A stretch of DNA of 57,585 bases from Gammaproteobacteria bacterium UBA5078 (lineage in GTDB: Bacteria > Pseudomonadota > Gammaproteobacteria > Pseudomonadales > Pseudohongiellaceae). The notes below the pieces were generated by a model. The model ran no database searches. It had not been told where the DNA came from and worked only from the letters and a program-made list of their open reading frames with translations. The position numbers were made by a program, and so were the translations under genes. This document shows positions 8,007 to 16,506 of the stretch, one piece after another; within the stretch, counting starts at the first letter, position 1, and the number at the start of each line of letters is the position of its first letter. The stretch is taken from the NCBI GenBank assembly GCA_002416505.1, contig DIAM01000019.1:1-57585 (forward strand). The letters are read 5' to 3'.

Positions 8007-8260
8007 CTTTAGGTTTGCTCAGTCTGCCTGTCGAGCAGCCGGATATTGAATTCGTCGCCTGCAAGCACGGGGAGTACGTCAAACCCATTCGCGATGTCCA
8101 ACCTAGTGCCGGGCCAACCGCAGCCTAGGCTTGATGCGCCTCTGTATTACATATTCCATGCAGCGATGCCATGTTCGTTCATTACTTTGGCTATCGCTCT
8201 ATTGGAGTTAATCATGCCGTCGCTGTAGCCGAGAGTATCGAATGTTTCGCATTCACTTTG
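8007..8260 (-). pseudogene. Deleted remnant of the alpha/beta hydrolase gene
   Basis: Same orientation as the intact gene at 895-1803 and similar to it in patches. 8012-8041 matches 891-922, 8041-8075 matches about 1002-1037, 8077-8225 matches about 1460-1615, and the end (GAGAGTATCGAATGTTTC) matches the region upstream of the intact gene near 1833. At least three internal deletions (about 80, 420 and 210 bp) and stop codons prevent a product. The shared repeat on one side and shared upstream DNA on the other show a duplication that included flanks. Confidence 0.85.
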
Positions 8261-8346
8261 CAGTCGCGAGCGAAACGCTTCTTGTACTTCTAGAGAATGC
8301 TACTATTGTGGCGTGCTAATTTAATTTTGAAAAAGGAGGGGGGCTA

Positions 8347-8805
8347 GTGAGCTACTGGTTACTGAAGACAGAGCCTGCCGAGTGCAGTATCGAAGATCTC
8401 GCTGCGCAGCCGACTAAGGTTGTGGTTTGGGAAGGGGTACGAAACTATCAGGCTCGTAATTTTCTTCGGCAGATGCACGAGGGCGATGAGGTGCTTGTCT
8501 ATCATTCCAGTTGCAAGCTGATTGGTGTGGCCGGCACTGCGCGAATATCACGAACTGTCTATCCAGACCCGGCTCAGTTTGATCCGGAATCACCCTATTT
8601 CGATCCGAAGAGTTCGCTTGACTTACCGCGCTGGGATGCAGTGGACGTGGTGTTTGTGCAGAAGTTTAGCCAGCTCCTTCCACTCGATGAGATCAAGGCA
8701 TGCCCTGCACTTGTGGACCTTGCCCTAGTGAAAAAAGGCAATAGACTTTCTGTTATGCCTGTAAGCGCAAACGAATGGAGCTCCATACTAGAGCTGACAA
8801 ACTAA
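8347..8805 (+). CDS. EVE-domain protein (thymocyte nuclear protein 1-like)
   Basis: A 152-residue protein made of a single EVE domain, a PUA-like fold that in other members binds modified bases in nucleic acid. It starts with the family signature YWLLKTEP, continues with WEGVRNYQARNFLR and VYHSSCKLIGVAGTA, and has the conserved YFDP motif and late LPLDEIK, close to the usual length of about 150 residues. The GTG start is chosen because GGAGG lies a few bases upstream. Its cellular role is not settled. It stands alone and is convergent with the Vgb-type gene, with a REP-like element between them. Confidence 0.9.
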   Translation: MSYWLLKTEPAECSIEDLAAQPTKVVVWEGVRNYQARNFLRQMHEGDEVLVYHSSCKLIGVAGTARISRTVYPDPAQFDPESPYFDPKSSLDLPRWDAVDVVFVQKFSQLLPLDEIKACPALVDLALVKKGNRLSVMPVSANEWSSILELTN

Positions 8806-8815
8806 AACCGCTGTC

Positions 8816-8886
8816 CGGTAGGAGCGGGCTTGCCCGCGAAGAACTCGCGGCGCCTGGCGAGTTCGAGGATAAACCCGATCCTACCG
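8816..8886. repeat. REP-like element with nested hairpins
   Basis: Outer inverted repeat CGGTAGGA...TCCTACCG encloses GCGGGC-TT-GCCCGC (8824-8837) and GAACTCGC-N8-GCGAGTTC (8841-8864). The left half (GTAGGAGCGGGCTTGCCCGC) is strikingly like Pseudomonas REP elements. It sits between the converging EVE and Vgb-type genes and may act as a two-way terminator. Confidence 0.75.
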
Positions 8887-8892
8887 AAAATC

Positions 8893-10106
8893 TCAGTTGA
8901 TCTTAACGAGCCCAATCCGGTTGGAGCTACTCTGATGGATTAGCAGGTCTCCCGCCTCGGTTTTCCACATATTGCGCACGATGCCCACGCCCGAGGGAAT
9001 CGCCCAGCTTTGAAACGCTTCGGTGCGTGGGTTGAAGCGCACTAATGCATCGGGGCGCATGCCCGATTCGTTGTACCAAATCACATCATCGATCACCGCG
9101 ATTGCATAGGGATGGGAGTCAGCGCCGCTCGGTGAGTCCCACTGTTTGATCTCGCCATTTGCAGGGTTTAGCCGACCAATCTTGCCCTGTGTCGAGTTCA
9201 CGAACCACACCATGCCCTGACTATCTAGATCGAGTCGGCGAATGCGTGTGCTGGTTTCTGGGACCTCGTAGTACTTCACAGCCAAGGTGTCGGGGTGCAT
9301 GCTGCCAATCTTATTGGTGCCGTTGAAGGCAATCCACAGCATGCCGTCGCCGGCTACTTTAATGCCGTAGGGGCGTGGTTCTGTCTCGATCTCATCGACT
9401 TCTCCAGTGGTAGGGTTCAGGCGGCCAAGCATTCCAGCACCCTGCGAGGTGAAGTAGAGGTTGCCATTAGGATGAAACGTGGCCGAATGGGGATCGCGCG
9501 CCTCTGTCTTATACTCGGTGACCGTGCCGCTCACGGGATCTAGCTTGCCGATAGTGGCGTTGCTATTACCTGTGTACCAGATATTGCCCTCGGTATCTGG
9601 CACCACGGTGTGGGGGCGCGAGGACGGGGGCAGTCGGAACTCTTCCATCACACCGGTGGTGGGGTCTAGGCGGCCAGTGAGACTCGCCCACATTCCTGTC
9701 CACCAGATGGAGCCATCGGGTGCCTCGACCGGGTCGCGCGCCCTCTGGCCAAGCGTTGGCACAGTCCATTCGATTATCTCGATCTGAGTATCGCCCGCGA
9801 TCAAATTAGGACGATTGGAGGGGTCCTCTGGGTAGTGTTCCGCTAGGTACTCGGCGATGGTATTGGCCTGTGCGGAAGAGGTTTTATCATAGTAGAGAAC
9901 AAGTCTTGCCACTGCTGTGCGTGACTCAGGCCAGCAGCTCGCGTGATGGTGGCGATGCTGTGGCATGTGCTGCAGAGGTTCTCAACCAAGGCTTTGCCCG
10001 GTCCTTCCGGCAAGGCCTGAGGCGCCTGCGACTGCGACTGCGCCAATGCGTTCGGGGCGCAGGCTACAATACTCAATATTGAAGCGGCTATTATATTTTT
10101 GTTCAT
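8893..10106 (-). pseudogene. Cytochrome c-Vgb-type propeller gene split by a frameshift
   Basis: Two frames together make one familiar protein. From ATG 10106 (GGAG upstream) come a signal peptide and a cytochrome c domain with CSTCH at residues 45-49, up to FSTMI near 9887. The homologous reading then continues one base back as DKTSSAQANTIAEYLAEHYP and runs to 8893 through a beta-propeller of the streptogramin/virginiamycin B lyase (Vgb) type, with repeats such as GSIWWTG, GNIWYTG, GNLYFTS and GMVWFVN. The frame change lies within ATGATAAAACC (9881-9890). The 357-codon frame starting at 9966 has a spurious first 25 residues. It is either a pseudogene, a sequencing error, or two products. Confidence 0.8.
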
Positions 10107-10217
10107 TTGGCATGCTCCGGTGGATTAGACGGAATTACTAGGTTTGCTTAGCGAATTTATTGAGTCATCGGCTCAGAGTATCCCTGCTTTAGACCCGCGG
10201 ATGCGTGACTATATATC

Positions 10218-10271
10218 GATCAAACTACTCTGACCCCTTTGATCGGAACAATGATCTTGATCAAGCTACTC
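10218..10271. repeat. Decayed partial copy of the palindromic repeat, copy 4
   Basis: GATCAAACTACTCTGACCCCTTTGATC is a right arm preceded by a shortened left arm, followed at 10260 by GATCAAGCTACTC. It lies upstream of the cytochrome b561 gene and is the only copy placed on the 5' side of both neighbours. Confidence 0.7.
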
Positions 10272-10352
10272 GGTGGCCATCGAAATTTCGTAAGGAAGCC
10301 TTAAGCATAGAGAGGATATTGTCCTCGCACTATTCGAAAAAAGGAGTTCGTT

Positions 10353-10892
10353 ATGAGCAATACTGCCACACATGACCGCTATTCTAAGCTTTCTATTACG
10401 CTGCACTGGCTGACGTTGGTGCTCATGGCAGCGATCTATATCACTATCGAGCTTCATGAGTCCTTGCCCCGCGGGCACGCGCTGCGACGCCCCATGGAAG
10501 ACTGGCATATCTATCTTGGTGTGTGCCTGTTACCGATCGCGCTGTTCCGTGCCGTTACGATTCTACGGGCGCAGATTCCAGCCATTGTGCCGCAAACTCC
10601 TGTTTGGCAGATGCGTATCACCAAGCTGATGAAGGTCTATCTGTACGTGTTGATGATCGGCGCGCCGCTGATCGGTTGGATCATGGTCAACGCCGAAGGG
10701 CACATCGTGAATCTGTGGGGACTCGCGCTACCGACACTGGTATCCGAGTCGGAGAGTCTTGCGGGTTTAGCCTCGGAAGCACATGAGGTGCTGGGTGTGT
10801 CTGGCTACATCTTCATCGCGGTACATGCCTTCGCCGCGCTGTATCACCACTATTTGGTCAAGGACAACACCCTCAAACGCATGCTGCCCTAG
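10353..10892 (+). CDS. Cytochrome b561 family membrane protein
   Basis: A 179-residue inner-membrane protein of the bacterial cytochrome b561 (YodB/CybB) type. It opens with RYSKLSITLHWLTLVLM (His18, helix 1), has WHIYLGVCLLPIALFR (His52, helix 2), a third helix VYLYVLMIGAPLIGWIMV and a fourth GVSGYIFIAVHAFAALYHHY with further His residues, giving four helices and the usual b-heme ligands. Such proteins pass electrons between quinones and acceptors such as superoxide. A gene for an AGGAG-like site (AAAAGGAG) precedes the ATG. Convergent with the gamma-glutamyltransferase gene. Confidence 0.9.
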   Translation: MSNTATHDRYSKLSITLHWLTLVLMAAIYITIELHESLPRGHALRRPMEDWHIYLGVCLLPIALFRAVTILRAQIPAIVPQTPVWQMRITKLMKVYLYVLMIGAPLIGWIMVNAEGHIVNLWGLALPTLVSESESLAGLASEAHEVLGVSGYIFIAVHAFAALYHHYLVKDNTLKRMLP

Positions 10893-10908
10893 TGTGACCA
10901 ATGGGCTC

Positions 10909-11035
10909 GATCAAAGGCGATCAAAGGGGTCAGAGTAATTTGAAATTCCAGATACATCAGCCCAGCGTGGATTGAATTTACACACACTAACGATGCGTGC
11001 AAGCTGATTTTCAAATTACTCTGACCCCTTTGATC
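10909..11035. repeat. Long palindromic repeat with an internal insert, copy 5
   Basis: GATCAAAGGGGTCAGAGTAA plus TTTGAAA at 10919-10945 and its inverse at 11008-11035 enclose about 62 bp of unrelated sequence. A further partial arm precedes it. It differs from other copies (AATTTGAAA instead of AACTTGAAA) and lies between two convergent genes. Confidence 0.85.
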
Positions 11036-11040
11036 GCTGG

Positions 11041-12792
11041 TTATAGCTTGCCGCTCATTACCGTGCCTTCTCGGCGCGGGTCCGCGGCGCCGATCAGACC
11101 GTCTTCGGTCACCAGGATGACATGCAGGCCAGAGTTCTCACCGTCCACTTCCTGAACCTTATAGCCTGCTGCGCTTAGATTGTCCGACAGCGTCTGACCT
11201 GGCTCGCGACCGACCTCTACGCGAACGGTATCGCCACGGGCAATAATATTCGGGAAGTTCACCGCGTCTTGTACCGACAGGCCCCAGTCCACAATGCCGA
11301 GTATCGTTTTTGCCGTATAGGCGGGGATCGAATTACCGCCGGGCGAACCCGTGACCATGTACAAGTCCATGTCGGCATCCAAGATGATGGTGGGTGACAT
11401 GGAGGAGCGTGGTCGCGCGCTAGGACGAATCATATTGGCAGGTTCTGCTGCGTTGGCGTCGAAACCGCGGTCGAAGTCGGTCATCTCGTTGTTGAGTAGA
11501 AAACCTGCCGCCCAGCGCCCAGAACCGAAGGGTGACTCGACGGTCATCGTTATCGAGACGGCATTGCCTTCGTTGTCGACGATAGAGAAGTGCGTGGTAC
11601 CGGCCACCTCGTCGGTATTGTCTGCTGCCCAGATTGCGGCACTGTCATTGCCGAGCACTGCACTGGGGTCACCGGCTTGAGGGGTGGCGCCAGGAGCGGC
11701 TGGGCTGTTGGCACGAGACTCGATGTAGCGTGGGTCTAAAAGCTGCTCAACGGGCACAGAGATGCGATCAGGGTCGCCGAAATAGTAGTCGCGGTCGGCA
11801 TAGGCAAGGCGTTGGGCATCGACGAAAGCGCTTATTTGCTGCTCTTGTGTGGCGTTCTCAGGCACCATTGCCTCGTAGAGATTTGCCATCATTATCTGCA
11901 TGGCACCTGAAGATGGGGGAGTGGCGGAGCAGATGTTGAGAGCACGCCAAGCGCCACAAATAGCAGGGCGCGACACTGCTTTGTACGCAGCGATGTCCTC
12001 TACCGTCATGCTGCCCGACTCTGGGCCAGCCTGTGCGGCTTCTGCCATCGCTTCCGCGATCTCGCCGCTATAGAAGGCAGAGGGCCCTTCCTGCGCCACA
12101 CGTTGCAGCGTGTGCGCATACTCTGGGTTGCGCAACAGGCTGCCCGCTTGCAAGGGCTGCCCATTAGGATAGAAGTACTGAGCTGAGCCGGGGTTCTCAT
12201 CTAAGCGGGATATCTGCGCCAACTGGGGCAGATAGCCGGCCATTTTCGCCGTTACCTCAAAGCCTTCGCTGGCAAGCTGGATCGCCGGTTCAAACAGTGT
12301 AGCCCAAGGCAGTTTGCCATACTCGTCGTGGGCGAGTTTGTACAGGGCAATGGCGCCGGGTACCCCTATTGACTTGCCGCTCTGCCATGCGTCGAGAAAA
12401 CCCATTTCCACATTCTCACGCATGAACATATCGGCCGTGGCGCCCGCTGGGGCCGTCTCCCTGCCGTCGAGGAAATGCACCTGCTTCTCTTCGCGTTCGT
12501 ACACCACCATGAAGCCGCCGCCCCCGATCCCCGAGCTCTCCGGTTCCACCAGGCCGAGTACGAGGTGAGCTGCAATCGTCGCGTCTACGGCGTGCCCGCC
12601 TTGTGCCAGCATCAGTGCCGCTGCCTCCGTGGCATAGGGGTTAGCAACGGCGGCCATATAGCCTAAGTTCCAGCCGTCGCTCGTCTCAGCCACTAACTCA
12701 GCGGGCGGTGTCGGTTCGCTAGTTTGCTGTGGCGCGGGTTCAGAGCAGGCGCTCATTAAGACCAAACTCAGCAGGGGTAAAGTGAATTTCAT
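11041..12792 (-). CDS. ggt: Gamma-glutamyltransferase (lipoprotein)
   Basis: A 583-residue gamma-glutamyltranspeptidase precursor, which transfers or hydrolyses the gamma-glutamyl group of glutathione in the periplasm. The lipobox LMSAC (Cys16) predicts a lipid anchor. Arg111 in DGRETAP corresponds to the substrate-binding arginine, and TTHFSIVD (Thr399) is the autocatalytic cleavage site and nucleophile of the small subunit. SPFGSGRWAAGFLLNNEMTD and the final EGTVMSG match the family. The start at 12792 is preferred over 12888 because only it gives a proper lipoprotein signal. Repeat copy 5 lies directly after its stop. Confidence 0.93.
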   Translation of the reverse strand: MKFTLPLLSLVLMSACSEPAPQQTSEPTPPAELVAETSDGWNLGYMAAVANPYATEAAALMLAQGGHAVDATIAAHLVLGLVEPESSGIGGGGFMVVYEREEKQVHFLDGRETAPAGATADMFMRENVEMGFLDAWQSGKSIGVPGAIALYKLAHDEYGKLPWATLFEPAIQLASEGFEVTAKMAGYLPQLAQISRLDENPGSAQYFYPNGQPLQAGSLLRNPEYAHTLQRVAQEGPSAFYSGEIAEAMAEAAQAGPESGSMTVEDIAAYKAVSRPAICGAWRALNICSATPPSSGAMQIMMANLYEAMVPENATQEQQISAFVDAQRLAYADRDYYFGDPDRISVPVEQLLDPRYIESRANSPAAPGATPQAGDPSAVLGNDSAAIWAADNTDEVAGTTHFSIVDNEGNAVSITMTVESPFGSGRWAAGFLLNNEMTDFDRGFDANAAEPANMIRPSARPRSSMSPTIILDADMDLYMVTGSPGGNSIPAYTAKTILGIVDWGLSVQDAVNFPNIIARGDTVRVEVGREPGQTLSDNLSAAGYKVQEVDGENSGLHVILVTEDGLIGAADPRREGTVMSGKL

Positions 12793-12931
12793 AGCAAGGC
12801 TCTTATTACGTGCAGGTGAAAGACTCGAGATAAGCGATTGGAGTGTGCGTATTCTCAGTGAGGATATAGCTATTGATAGATGGGGCACAAGCTCCCGCCC
12901 CTAAGGGCAGGCTGGCTTGTTCTGTATGGAC

Positions 12932-13135
12932 TTAGGCTTTCGGCTTCTTTTCCTTGGGCAGTGCAGCTTTCAATGCGCTAGCGTAGGTGGCGCGGGCTGT
13001 CTGCAGAACCGCAGCTTGGGCCTGAAGGCGCGCTAGCTCTTGATCGACGAATTGCAAATTCTGTAGTTGCGAGTTCGCCTCAGCTGAGAGGCTGTCCACG
13101 TTATATTCGATATCATCTATCTTGATTGTGCTCAT
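12932..13135 (-). CDS. DUF6447-type small protein
   Basis: A 67-residue protein beginning STIKIDDIEYNVDSLS, followed by a helical segment (LQNLQFVDQELARLQAQAAV) and a Lys-rich end. This fits the small DUF6447 family, whose function is not known. The ATG at 13135 has AAAGGA upstream; the longer frame to 13240 adds 35 unconvincing residues. It stands alone, 40 nt past the upstream region of ggt. Confidence 0.75.
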   Translation of the reverse strand: MSTIKIDDIEYNVDSLSAEANSQLQNLQFVDQELARLQAQAAVLQTARATYASALKAALPKEKKPKA

Positions 13136-13609
13136 GCTTTTATCCTTTAATTTATCGTTTGTGCTTGAATCTAGTTGTTTGCTCAATATGCGTATATTTT
13201 GATCGGCAACGCTGTCTTTTATCTCAGTCCATTTATGCACTGCGATGCCAGCGTTGCGATCGATATTGTTGGCAATTGAGGAGCGCAGTACGACGCCCCT
13301 GTTCTGGGCTGGTCGCTAAGCGGCATGGTGAATCCTGCAACAATTTAACAACTTTGTACAATACCCCGCTAGGCATCGGCGAATCCCGCAATACGGCCGC
13401 GCTTGGCCTAATGGCCGATTTTCGCGGCATGGCTAGCTTTGGGTCTGTTGCGTCGTGTAACTGAATTTCACCCTGATTACTAACATGAGTGCAGCTGAAA
13501 TCGATCCCTATCCAATACTCATCGACATTTGCTCTCTATAAACGCTAGACGGGGTCGATTTGCTAACGTTTAATGCGCTGAGTGCTTTATCACAATAAAA
13601 CTAATAAAA
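13136..13609. other. Non-coding stretch of about 470 bases
   Basis: No supported gene between the DUF6447 gene and the TonB receptor. An imperfect direct repeat is visible: GGCATGGTGAATCCTGCAA near 13322 and GGCATCGGCGAATCCCGCAA near 13373. No clear operator or promoter was identified. Confidence 0.4.
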
Positions 13610-15787
13610 GTGAGCCCGATTTTGATTAGATATCCTGCCACGTTTGTTGCCTGCGTTATTCTTTGCCTCCCCGTAAGCCTTAGTTTTGCACAAGAGACCA
13701 CCGATGGCAGCGCCTCAGTGCGCTACCCAGCGAGCTATTTCGCGGAGTTCGGCGCGGTCTCTGTGAATGACATGTTGAATCGCATTCCCGGAATCGCGCT
13801 CGCCCTGGATGGCAATCAAGTGCCAAGTGTGGGCAATAACAATAATCGTGGCTTGGGCAGCGAGAGCCAGATACTGATCAATGGCAAGCGCTTGGCAGGT
13901 AAGGCCAACGAGACGAGCGCTCAATTAGACCGTATCCCCGCTAACCAAGTAAGTTATATCGAGATCATCCGGGGGACCTCGGGTGACTTGGATGTGCGCA
14001 ATAGCGGTCAGCTCGTCAACATCGTGCTGTTCGAAGTGCAGGCTAGCTCTAGTATCTCCGCAGAGGCTGGCGCGGCCTACTATCACGATGGCACCCTAGA
14101 GCCCACCGGCTCGCTGTCCTATAGCGGGCAGCGCGGGGCGTTGAATTACCTGGTTAACGCTACGGTAGGCTCAGGCTATGAGTTGCAAGAGAGTAGCGAA
14201 CTGAGCGTACTGGCCGATGGCAGCCTAAATGAGACCCGAGTGTTCGATCGTCAGCGCGAACAGACTAACTATACTTTCAATTCGAATCTCGTCTACCAGA
14301 TGAGCGATACGGACCGCATGTCCTTGAATGCACTCTATGGCGAGAATGACCCGCCCGCTACCTTGCTACGCACGATTACAGACCTTAAGAGCACTCCGAA
14401 TACGGTACGGATCGAACGCGAAGACCTGCCCGCTACGACCAATAACTGGGAGCTGGGTGGGGATTACGAACACAGTTTCGATGGTGGTGCGAAATACAAA
14501 ATACTGTTCATCGTGAACGAGAAGAACAATGACAGTGTGCGCGAGCGCTATGTGTCGTCGGGGCTCGGGCAGGCAGAGACGAAGAATCTCTACCTCGCTT
14601 CGGACAGTCGCTATGCAGAGCGCATTGTGCGGACCTCCTATGCGTGGAATCTATATGGCAATCAGGCACTTGAGCTCGGGCTCGAGGGCTCGCAGACCAT
14701 ACAGAACTCCGCGCTGAAACTGGGGGCCAGAACTGGGGCGCCCGCGTCGCCCGAATACGGCGGTCTATCGCCAGTCTTCGTACCCAATGCCGTGTCGCAA
14801 GTTGAGGAGATCCGCTACGAAGGCTTTGCCGTGCACAATTGGCAGATCAATCCACGCATGTCCCTAGAGAGCAGCCTACTGTATGAGGTCTCCGAGATCG
14901 CCCAGTCCGGTGATGTAAATAAGAAGCGCGATTTCGACTTCATCAAACCGAAATTGGACTTTCGCTTCGATATAAGCCGCAGTTTTCAGCTGCGCATGTC
15001 GGCAGAGAAGGACGTATCCCAACTCAGTTTCGCGGACTTCTCTGCCAGCGTGAATGCCCAGGACGAGGATCAAGACACCCAGACCGGCAACCCAGGGCTA
15101 GAGCAGGAGCAGACTTGGCGCTATAACCTCAACCTCGACTATCGCCTGCCCAATGATAGCGGAGTGCTCAACTCGCGCCTGTTCTACTACGACGTGCGCA
15201 ACTCCATAGGACGAATCGATATCTCCCCGAACGCTCAGACCCTGCTAAGCACTAACGGCAATGTCGGCGACGGGAAGATTTTCGGGCTCTATCTCAATGC
15301 GAGTATTCGCTTGGGGTTCCTCAACCTGCCCAGCGCAGTCGTCACGGCGGGCTTGAACTTGGAGGACGCCTATATCTACGATCCACTCATCGCCAAGAAG
15401 CGCACCGTCATTCCGATGGATAGGGGTAGTTTTCGCATTGGTTTTCGGCACGACATAGCGGCGCACAATCTAAGCTATGGCATGAGCTATCAGGATGGCA
15501 TTGGCGGGGTAGGGGGCACCGGTGGTAACCGCGTGCGCTATGACATAGACAATGTGTTGTTCTATGGTATCGGCAAGGTAAGAACGGACCTGACGGCGTT
15601 TGTAGAAAAGGTCGGCTATCGCAATCTTACCTATCGCCTAGAGGCGAATAATGCGATCGACTCAGAACGCTGTTTCGAGCGCAAACGCTACAACGGCCAT
15701 ATTCGAAATCGCGATCTACGCGAGATCGAATATAGCTGTACTAATACTGGCGCGCAGCTGCTGTTCAAGATCAAGTCCACATTCTAG
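13610..15787 (+). CDS. TonB-dependent outer-membrane receptor-like protein
   Basis: A 725-residue outer-membrane protein. The signal peptide (about residues 1-27, ending SLSFAQ) precedes a plug domain with SVNDMLNRIPGIAL, SESQILINGKRL and YIEIIRGTSG, the usual TonB-receptor plug signatures, and then a beta-barrel of alternating strands ending in Phe (LLFKIKSTF). The barrel is of the type with many aromatic girdles and no recognised substrate motif. The GTG start at 13610 has no clear ribosome-binding site; a TTG a few codons later is an alternative. It is alone on this strand and its stop overlaps the stop of the converging gene (CTAG). Confidence 0.8.
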   Translation: MSPILIRYPATFVACVILCLPVSLSFAQETTDGSASVRYPASYFAEFGAVSVNDMLNRIPGIALALDGNQVPSVGNNNNRGLGSESQILINGKRLAGKANETSAQLDRIPANQVSYIEIIRGTSGDLDVRNSGQLVNIVLFEVQASSSISAEAGAAYYHDGTLEPTGSLSYSGQRGALNYLVNATVGSGYELQESSELSVLADGSLNETRVFDRQREQTNYTFNSNLVYQMSDTDRMSLNALYGENDPPATLLRTITDLKSTPNTVRIEREDLPATTNNWELGGDYEHSFDGGAKYKILFIVNEKNNDSVRERYVSSGLGQAETKNLYLASDSRYAERIVRTSYAWNLYGNQALELGLEGSQTIQNSALKLGARTGAPASPEYGGLSPVFVPNAVSQVEEIRYEGFAVHNWQINPRMSLESSLLYEVSEIAQSGDVNKKRDFDFIKPKLDFRFDISRSFQLRMSAEKDVSQLSFADFSASVNAQDEDQDTQTGNPGLEQEQTWRYNLNLDYRLPNDSGVLNSRLFYYDVRNSIGRIDISPNAQTLLSTNGNVGDGKIFGLYLNASIRLGFLNLPSAVVTAGLNLEDAYIYDPLIAKKRTVIPMDRGSFRIGFRHDIAAHNLSYGMSYQDGIGGVGGTGGNRVRYDIDNVLFYGIGKVRTDLTAFVEKVGYRNLTYRLEANNAIDSERCFERKRYNGHIRNRDLREIEYSCTNTGAQLLFKIKSTF

Positions 15788-16503
15788 GTCGCGGCTGCGT
15801 AGTGCGCTTTTAGCTGCGCTGCCCGTAGGTCTACATCCGAGTCCAGCAATGCGTCTATGTGCTGCTGGAGTTGTGGGGTGAAGCGAGCGAGTCGCTCTTG
15901 TTGGAACTGCAGCTCTTTGCGTGTCTGTTCCGAGATGTCGGACTCGAACACGGTATCGAAAGCCCGTGTAAGCTCTGTCCAGCCCTCTTCGTAAGCAGAG
16001 GCCATCAACATCAGCGTCGCCACTTGCAGAGAGTCCAAACTAGTCTTGAGTGAACCAGAAGCCTGCTGCGCGGCTATCTGCGCAATATCCAATGTATTGC
16101 TCGTGGCGCTGCGCACCTGCGCAACGGCCCGCAAGTAGTCCGCAATCACCCACTCGAGAGACTCGGCGGAGTTCAGCAGGGCGGCCGCATCCCCGCGCAA
16201 TTCCTCCTTGTTGCTTGCCGCGATACCGCCTGGTGGCCAAGCCAGTGCCCGTGCATGGCGGATCAACTCGATGTGCTCGTTCTGCAAGAAATCATAATGC
16301 GCCACCTGACCCGCGCGCACCTGTAACATCGCCTGCGCGATCCGCGCCTCGCCCTGGGCAACACTGTCTAGTGCCGCCAGATAGTCTTTGTGATGAGCCT
16401 CATTGATCTGCGCGTTGCCGATGACAGGAAATGCTAATCCCGCCAGCAGTAGCCCGGTGAGGATGTGTCGCTTCTGTCTTTGCTTGAATTGCTGCATATT
16501 CAT
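15784..16503 (-). CDS. Secreted helical protein, partner of the diheme peroxidase
   Basis: A 239-residue exported protein (signal about residues 13-31, ending IGNAQ) that is almost entirely predicted helix, rich in Ala, Gln and Leu. No family is recognised. Conserved-looking His residues near the N-terminus of the mature part (EAHHKDYLA, QNEHIELIRHARAL) could bind metal, which is inference. It starts 3 nt after the diheme peroxidase gene, so the two are one operon and probably work together in the periplasm. Its stop codon shares CTAG with the convergent TonB receptor gene. Confidence 0.7.
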   Translation of the reverse strand: MNMQQFKQRQKRHILTGLLLAGLAFPVIGNAQINEAHHKDYLAALDSVAQGEARIAQAMLQVRAGQVAHYDFLQNEHIELIRHARALAWPPGGIAASNKEELRGDAAALLNSAESLEWVIADYLRAVAQVRSATSNTLDIAQIAAQQASGSLKTSLDSLQVATLMLMASAYEEGWTELTRAFDTVFESDISEQTRKELQFQQERLARFTPQLQQHIDALLDSDVDLRAAQLKAHYAAAT

Positions 16504-16506
16504 GGC

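Noticed and set aside
9881..9890. Programmed -1 frameshifting in ATGATAAAACC
   Set aside because: It does not form a standard X XXY YYZ heptamer in frame and no downstream pseudoknot was seen; a mutation or error is simpler.
9893..9966. First 25 residues of the 357-codon frame as the true N-terminus of the Vgb-type protein
   Set aside because: They are out of frame with the real signal peptide and cytochrome domain; they appear only because of the frameshift.
13233..13430. 65-codon minus-strand frame upstream of the TonB receptor as a gene
   Set aside because: Basic, low-complexity text with no family resemblance and no start signal.
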